Shown piece after piece: positions 5,570 through 9,213 of a DNA stretch of 9,213 nt. Position 1 is the stretch's first letter. Each line of letters begins with the position of its first letter. Source of the stretch: Blastocatellia bacterium (GTDB taxonomy: Bacteria > Acidobacteriota > Blastocatellia > Pyrinomonadales > Pyrinomonadaceae). Where the stretch lies: contig PSRF01000080.1 of NCBI GenBank assembly GCA_003175865.1, positions 1-9,213 on the forward strand, given 5' to 3'. The translations under genes and the position numbers were made by a program. Under the pieces are notes generated by a model. The model was not told where the DNA came from. It saw nothing but the letters and a program-made list of their open reading frames with translations, and did no database searches.

Positions 5570-7087
5570 ATGGCATTGAGTCGTAAGAAGAAGATAATTA
5601 TCGGCGTTTCCGCTGCCGCTTTGTTAGGCATCGTCATCATCGTTAGTGTGTTTGCGAGCCGAAAGGAAGAACCGGAGGTAACGACAGTAAAATTGCAGGT
5701 ACGTCCTGAATTAAGGCAGACAGTAACAGCATCAGGAGAAGTTCGTCCTATTCGTTATATCAAGCTGACCAGCGAAGTCCCCGGCCGAATCGAAGAGATC
5801 TACGTTAACGCAGGCGATCAGGTCACCAAAGGCAAACCCCTGGTGAGAGTCGATCCAACCCAATTGCAGTCAAGCCAAGAGGCGCAATGGGCCGCCACTC
5901 AAGCCTCAATCAGCGACGTACAGAACGCCCGAAATGCTGTCTCTTCTCAACAACAAGCGCTCGTCGTAGCTGAAGCATCGGTCGCGGCCGCACGGCAGCA
6001 GGTCGTGTCATTGCAAACACAGGTTGATCGGGCTCAAGTCGATCTGAACGCCGCTCAGCGTGAGTTGAAACGCAATACCGATCTGATTGAAGCAGGTGTT
6101 GCTTCAAGATTCGAATACGACGCTGCCAAAGATAAATATGATCAGGCGAAGATTGCGTTAGAAACAGCGAAAGCAAATCTTGAAGCACAAAAGATTGCCG
6201 TCAAAGAAGCGACAGAGCGCGTTAACCAACAGCACATCGCCGTCAAAGAGGCGCAAACCAGTGTTAAGTCGTCTGAAATGCGTGCTAATCAACAACAGGC
6301 GATGTTGACAGGTCAGCAAAGTCAACGTTCGAAAGCGACTCAGCTCTCGCCTCTAAATGGTGTCGTCGCTGATATCCCAACACGCGTCGGTGAGTACGCG
6401 GTCGCCGGTCTTTCAACGACACCGTTGATGACCATTGCTGATATGTCCACAATCAACGTCGAAGTGAACGTCGATGAAACTGAGATAAATAACGTGGCCG
6501 TTGGACAGGAAGCGAAAGTCAAAGTAGACGCGCTGGGTGAAAAAGAGTTGAAGGCGGTAGTGGTTCAACGCAATCCGCTGGCAATTGCAAAGTCTGACCA
6601 AACTGGCGGGTTGTCAAACCGCGTCAATGTGCAGGAAGCAAAAGAATTCAAAGTCACTCTTGAGCTTAAGGACATTCCTGATGACATCAAGAATGCGCTG
6701 CGACCAGGTATGAGTTCGACTGCAACCATTACCACCAAGACCAAGAACAACGTACTCGCAGTGCCGCTTGAGTCAATCGTTGAGAAGGCACCGACCCCAA
6801 CTGCTTCACCGAGCGCAACGATCGCCGGAAATGTACCGTCGCCTTCGCCTGGAGGAGAGAAACCAAAAACTCAGAAGGGCGTTTACGTGATCGAAGGCAA
6901 TAAGGTACGGTTTATCGAAGTGCAGACCGGTATCACGGGTGAAGCCGATATCGAAGTGACCAGTGGCCTGAAGGCGGATCAGGAGATAGTGCGTGGTCCA
7001 AGCCGTGTACTGAAGACGCTCAAAGATGGTATGACAGTCAAACGGCAGGTCAAGAAACCTGGTGTGAACGGAAACGAGGCCAGCTAA
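5570..7087 (+). CDS. Periplasmic adaptor (membrane fusion protein) of a MacAB-type efflux system
   Basis: A 505-residue HlyD/MacA-type adaptor that would bridge the inner-membrane ABC transporter and an outer-membrane channel. The N terminus is basic (RKKK) with one membrane anchor at about 9-28 and no lipobox cysteine. A first lipoyl half follows (about 50-95, with SGEVRPIRYIKLTSEVPGRI and AGDQVTKGKPLVRVD). A long Gln/Ala-rich alpha-hairpin spans about 99-255, then the second lipoyl half (LSPLNGVVADIPTRVGEYA, 259-277). The beta-barrel covers about 292-400 and the C-terminal membrane-proximal domain about 435-493. It is longer than E. coli MacA (about 370 residues). Extra length includes a Pro/Ser/Thr-rich insert (about 405-434) and an internal 14-residue repeat in the hairpin (IAVKEA at 209-214 and 223-228). 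It is first in the operon, and its stop directly abuts the ATPase start. The substrate is unknown. Confidence 0.93.
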   Translation: MALSRKKKIIIGVSAAALLGIVIIVSVFASRKEEPEVTTVKLQVRPELRQTVTASGEVRPIRYIKLTSEVPGRIEEIYVNAGDQVTKGKPLVRVDPTQLQSSQEAQWAATQASISDVQNARNAVSSQQQALVVAEASVAAARQQVVSLQTQVDRAQVDLNAAQRELKRNTDLIEAGVASRFEYDAAKDKYDQAKIALETAKANLEAQKIAVKEATERVNQQHIAVKEAQTSVKSSEMRANQQQAMLTGQQSQRSKATQLSPLNGVVADIPTRVGEYAVAGLSTTPLMTIADMSTINVEVNVDETEINNVAVGQEAKVKVDALGEKELKAVVVQRNPLAIAKSDQTGGLSNRVNVQEAKEFKVTLELKDIPDDIKNALRPGMSSTATITTKTKNNVLAVPLESIVEKAPTPTASPSATIAGNVPSPSPGGEKPKTQKGVYVIEGNKVRFIEVQTGITGEADIEVTSGLKADQEIVRGPSRVLKTLKDGMTVKRQVKKPGVNGNEAS

Positions 7088-7849
7088 ATGAGCAACGTTA
7101 CGCTCGCTACAACCCCACTAGAACGAGTCATTAAGCCGGAGACCACTGTTAACGGTCATGACCCGGCGATGTTGATCTCGATGCGGAACCTCTGGAAGAC
7201 GTACCAGATGGGAAGCGAATCGGTGCACGCGTTGCACGGGGTTTCTTTTGATGTCCCGAGGGGTGAATACATCGCGATCATCGGACCGTCGGGTTCGGGC
7301 AAGTCGACGTTGATGAATTTGATTGGCTGTCTCGACACCCCAAGTCAAGGTGAATATTGGCTCAACGGTAAGAACGTCTCCGATATGGACGACGATGAAC
7401 TGGCGCGCATTCGCAACCAGGAAGTTGGCTTCGTGTTTCAGACATTCAATCTACTTGCCCGCGCGACAGCGTTACACAATGTTGAGTTGCCGTTGATATA
7501 CGGCGGCATTAGCGCTGCCAAGCGACACGAGATGGCCAAACAAGCGCTGGCTTCTGTCGATCTAACTGAACGAATGATGCACCGTCCAAATGAACTTTCC
7601 GGAGGTCAACGTCAGCGCGTCGCAATCGCGAGAGCTCTTGTGAATCATCCGTCGATTCTTCTCGCTGATGAACCGACAGGCGCACTTGATACACATACCA
7701 GCATGGAAATCATGGACCTGTTTGAGAGACTTCACTCAGAAGGCAACACGATTATCCTCGTCACACACGAGCATGATATTGCGGCTCGTGCCCACCGCGT
7801 CATTTCGATCCGCGACGGACTAATCGAAAAAGACGAACGAATCAGGTAG
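7088..7849 (+). CDS. ABC transporter ATP-binding protein, MacB/LolD-like
   Basis: A 253-residue nucleotide-binding subunit that would power the MacB-type permease encoded next. All ABC motifs are present: Walker [10 protein letters not shown] (66-74), Q-loop Gln118, signature LSGGQ (170-174), Walker B ILLADE (190-195), D-loop GALD (198-201) and switch His227. The NRxxEVGFVFQ-like block (110-118) and ADEPTGALD are typical of the MacB/LolD/FtsE group. The first 27 or so residues precede the usual beginning of the domain ([11 protein letters not shown]) and look disordered. The ATG at 7088 follows the adaptor's TAA with no gap, and GAGG 8 bases upstream supports that start. In E. coli MacB the ATPase and permease are one chain; here they are separate. 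Confidence 0.95.
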   Translation: MSNVTLATTPLERVIKPETTVNGHDPAMLISMRNLWKTYQMGSESVHALHGVSFDVPRGEYIAIIGPSGSGKSTLMNLIGCLDTPSQGEYWLNGKNVSDMDDDELARIRNQEVGFVFQTFNLLARATALHNVELPLIYGGISAAKRHEMAKQALASVDLTERMMHRPNELSGGQRQRVAIARALVNHPSILLADEPTGALDTHTSMEIMDLFERLHSEGNTIILVTHEHDIAARAHRVISIRDGLIEKDERIR

Positions 7850-7854
7850 GAGAG
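7849..7854 (+). promoter_or_regulatory. Ribosome-binding site of the permease gene
   Basis: GGAGAG overlaps the last base of the ATPase stop codon and sits 5 bases before the ATG at 7860. This supports that start, and hence the long N-terminal extension of the permease, and suggests coupled translation. Confidence 0.65.
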
Positions 7855-7859
7855 AAGCG

Positions 7860-9197
7860 ATGCAGCGACGTGGCGACCAGGTGGACCAGCCACAACGCTA
7901 CACGTTTGCGCGTGCTGTTCTGCCCGCTCGTATAAAGTCTTTTCCACTCTTCCGCATCGCTGCCCTTTGGGAGGCGTTCAAGGTTGCGCTCGCGAGTCTG
8001 CGGCAAAACAAACTCCGCACGTCGTTGACTCTAATGGGAATTGTCGTCGGTGTGACAGCGGTAATCGCCGTTGTAACGATCATCAAAGGTCTCGACAAAA
8101 CAGTCGCACAGACTTTTTCGTCACAGGGCTCTACAGTCTTCACGATTTCGAAGAATCCGCAGATCATCAAGTCTCGCGAAGAGTTCGTGAAATTCAACCG
8201 GCGCAAGGATGTCACTTACGACGACGCCGACGCGATCACACGATTGTGCACGTCTTGTTGGCGAGTTGGCATTGCTGCAAATGCGGTAGAAACAGTGAAG
8301 TACGCGGATCAAAAGGCGGAGAACGTTCGCGTTCGCGGCGTTCAACCCACGACAATGTTCGACATCGATGGAGTCACGATTGACGCAGGGCGCATCTGGA
8401 CGGAAGGAGAAGGAGGTTCTGGTCGCGAAATCTGCGTGGTTGGTCCTGACATCCTGAAGAACCTATTCAATGGTGCTAGTCCCGATCGCGCCATTGGTCA
8501 GGAGATAAAGATCGCCGGTCGACCTTATCAAATCATCGGCGTGCTCGAGCCACTGGGATCGATACTGGGTTTCTCACGCGACAATGTGGTCTATATTCCG
8601 TACTCGACGTACCAGAAAATTTATGGCGCACGACGTTCATTGATTGTGTTCATCCAGGTTCCGGCAGCTGAACAACTGGAAGCTGCTGAAGATCAAGTGC
8701 GGACGGTCATGCACAATCGCCGCGGTCGCACACCGGACAATCCTGATGACGAGGGTTTCGCTCTCGAGACCCAGGATGTATTTCTCAATCTTTATGGAGC
8801 AGCAACGTCTAACATCTACATCGTGACTATTGGTGTTGCCGCTGTTTCATTGGTCGTCGGTGGGATCGTGGTTATGAACATCATGCTCGTGTCCGTAACT
8901 GAACGCACGAAGGAGATTGGGATCCGTAAAGCCATAGGCGCTCGACGTAAGGATATCCTGACTCAGTTTTTGATCGAAGCAGTGACCGTGACGGCGATTG
9001 GTGGTGCAATTGGTGTCGGCACCGGGTTCGGATTGGCGTACGTCATTTCTGCGTTGATTGGTTTTCCGTTACTCATTAGTGTGGCATCAGCCGTTTTGGG
9101 AGTTGGTGTTTCATCTGTGGTTGGAATCGTAAGTGGATTATGGCCTGCATGGCGCGCAGCGAAGTTGGACCCGATTGAGGCGCTGCGAGCGGAATGA
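7860..9197 (+). CDS. ABC transporter permease, MacB/FtsX family
   Basis: A 445-residue inner-membrane permease with MacB topology. One helix lies at about 54-77 (KLRTSLTLMGIVVG start), followed by a large periplasmic domain (about 78-317) and three C-terminal helices (about 318-345, 368-400 and 402-428). Family motifs include TERTKEIGIRKAIGA (347-361) in the coupling loop and WRAAKLDPIEALR (431-443) at the end. MacB-type permeases do not form a membrane pore; they pump periplasmic substrates outward through the adaptor and channel. The N terminus carries about 35 residues before the usual first helix region, supported by a good ribosome-binding site at 7849-7854. The periplasmic domain contains a CTSC motif (Cys130, Cys133), possibly a disulfide. 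The gene is 10 bases downstream of the ATPase gene. Confidence 0.94.
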   Translation: MQRRGDQVDQPQRYTFARAVLPARIKSFPLFRIAALWEAFKVALASLRQNKLRTSLTLMGIVVGVTAVIAVVTIIKGLDKTVAQTFSSQGSTVFTISKNPQIIKSREEFVKFNRRKDVTYDDADAITRLCTSCWRVGIAANAVETVKYADQKAENVRVRGVQPTTMFDIDGVTIDAGRIWTEGEGGSGREICVVGPDILKNLFNGASPDRAIGQEIKIAGRPYQIIGVLEPLGSILGFSRDNVVYIPYSTYQKIYGARRSLIVFIQVPAAEQLEAAEDQVRTVMHNRRGRTPDNPDDEGFALETQDVFLNLYGAATSNIYIVTIGVAAVSLVVGGIVVMNIMLVSVTERTKEIGIRKAIGARRKDILTQFLIEAVTVTAIGGAIGVGTGFGLAYVISALIGFPLLISVASAVLGVGVSSVVGIVSGLWPAWRAAKLDPIEALRAE

Positions 9198-9213
9198 AGG
9201 AATTGCTGATTGT
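9194..9213 (+). CDS. Possible start of a further operon gene (partial, runs off the window)
   Basis: An ATG at 9194 overlaps the permease stop as ATGA and opens a frame reading Met-Lys-Glu-Leu-Leu-Ile before the edge. Such overlaps usually mark translationally coupled genes. MacB-type operons in related bacteria often carry a second permease with a similar N terminus, but six codons cannot identify a family. Confidence 0.3.

Overview
The window (about 51% G+C by eye) looks like chromosomal DNA of a diderm bacterium. A periplasmic adaptor/ABC efflux operon implies an outer membrane. The abundance of eukaryote-like Ser/Thr kinase, FHA and PP2C parts, the zinc-ribbon-FHA fusions and the heptameric GGTGTCR-type intergenic repeats fit Acidobacteriota (Blastocatellia-like) best. 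That assignment is inferred from style, not from a marker gene; Planctomycetota, Chloroflexota or Myxococcota relatives cannot be excluded.

Layout: (1) 15-308, plus strand, a small three-helix membrane protein whose ORF may begin before the window. It converges on (2) a four-gene minus-strand cassette read from 5058 down to 373: zinc-ribbon-FHA adaptor, Ser/Thr kinase (zinc ribbon-kinase-zinc ribbon-FHA), RDD membrane protein, and FHA-GAF-PP2C (RsbU/SpoIIE-type) phosphatase. A stem-loop at 325-356 lies between the converging ends. (3) A roughly 510-bp divergent intergenic region (5059-5569) holds a candidate promoter for the cassette, heptad repeats that form a large imperfect inverted repeat, and a short perfect palindrome near the efflux operon. 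(4) 5570-9197, plus strand, a MacAB-like operon with adaptor, ATPase and FtsX/MacB-type permease as three separate polypeptides. A further ORF probably starts at 9194 with an ATGA overlap and runs off the edge.

How the genes may work together: the minus-strand cassette contains a writer (kinase), an eraser (phosphatase), three FHA phosphothreonine-reading domains and one membrane protein, so it looks like a self-contained protein-phosphorylation circuit. The kinase has no visible membrane segment or PASTA-type sensor; the zinc ribbons and the phosphatase GAF domain are the likeliest regulatory inputs. The efflux operon would export an unknown substrate through a TolC-type channel encoded elsewhere. 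Any functional link between the two divergent units is only suggested by their shared intergenic region.
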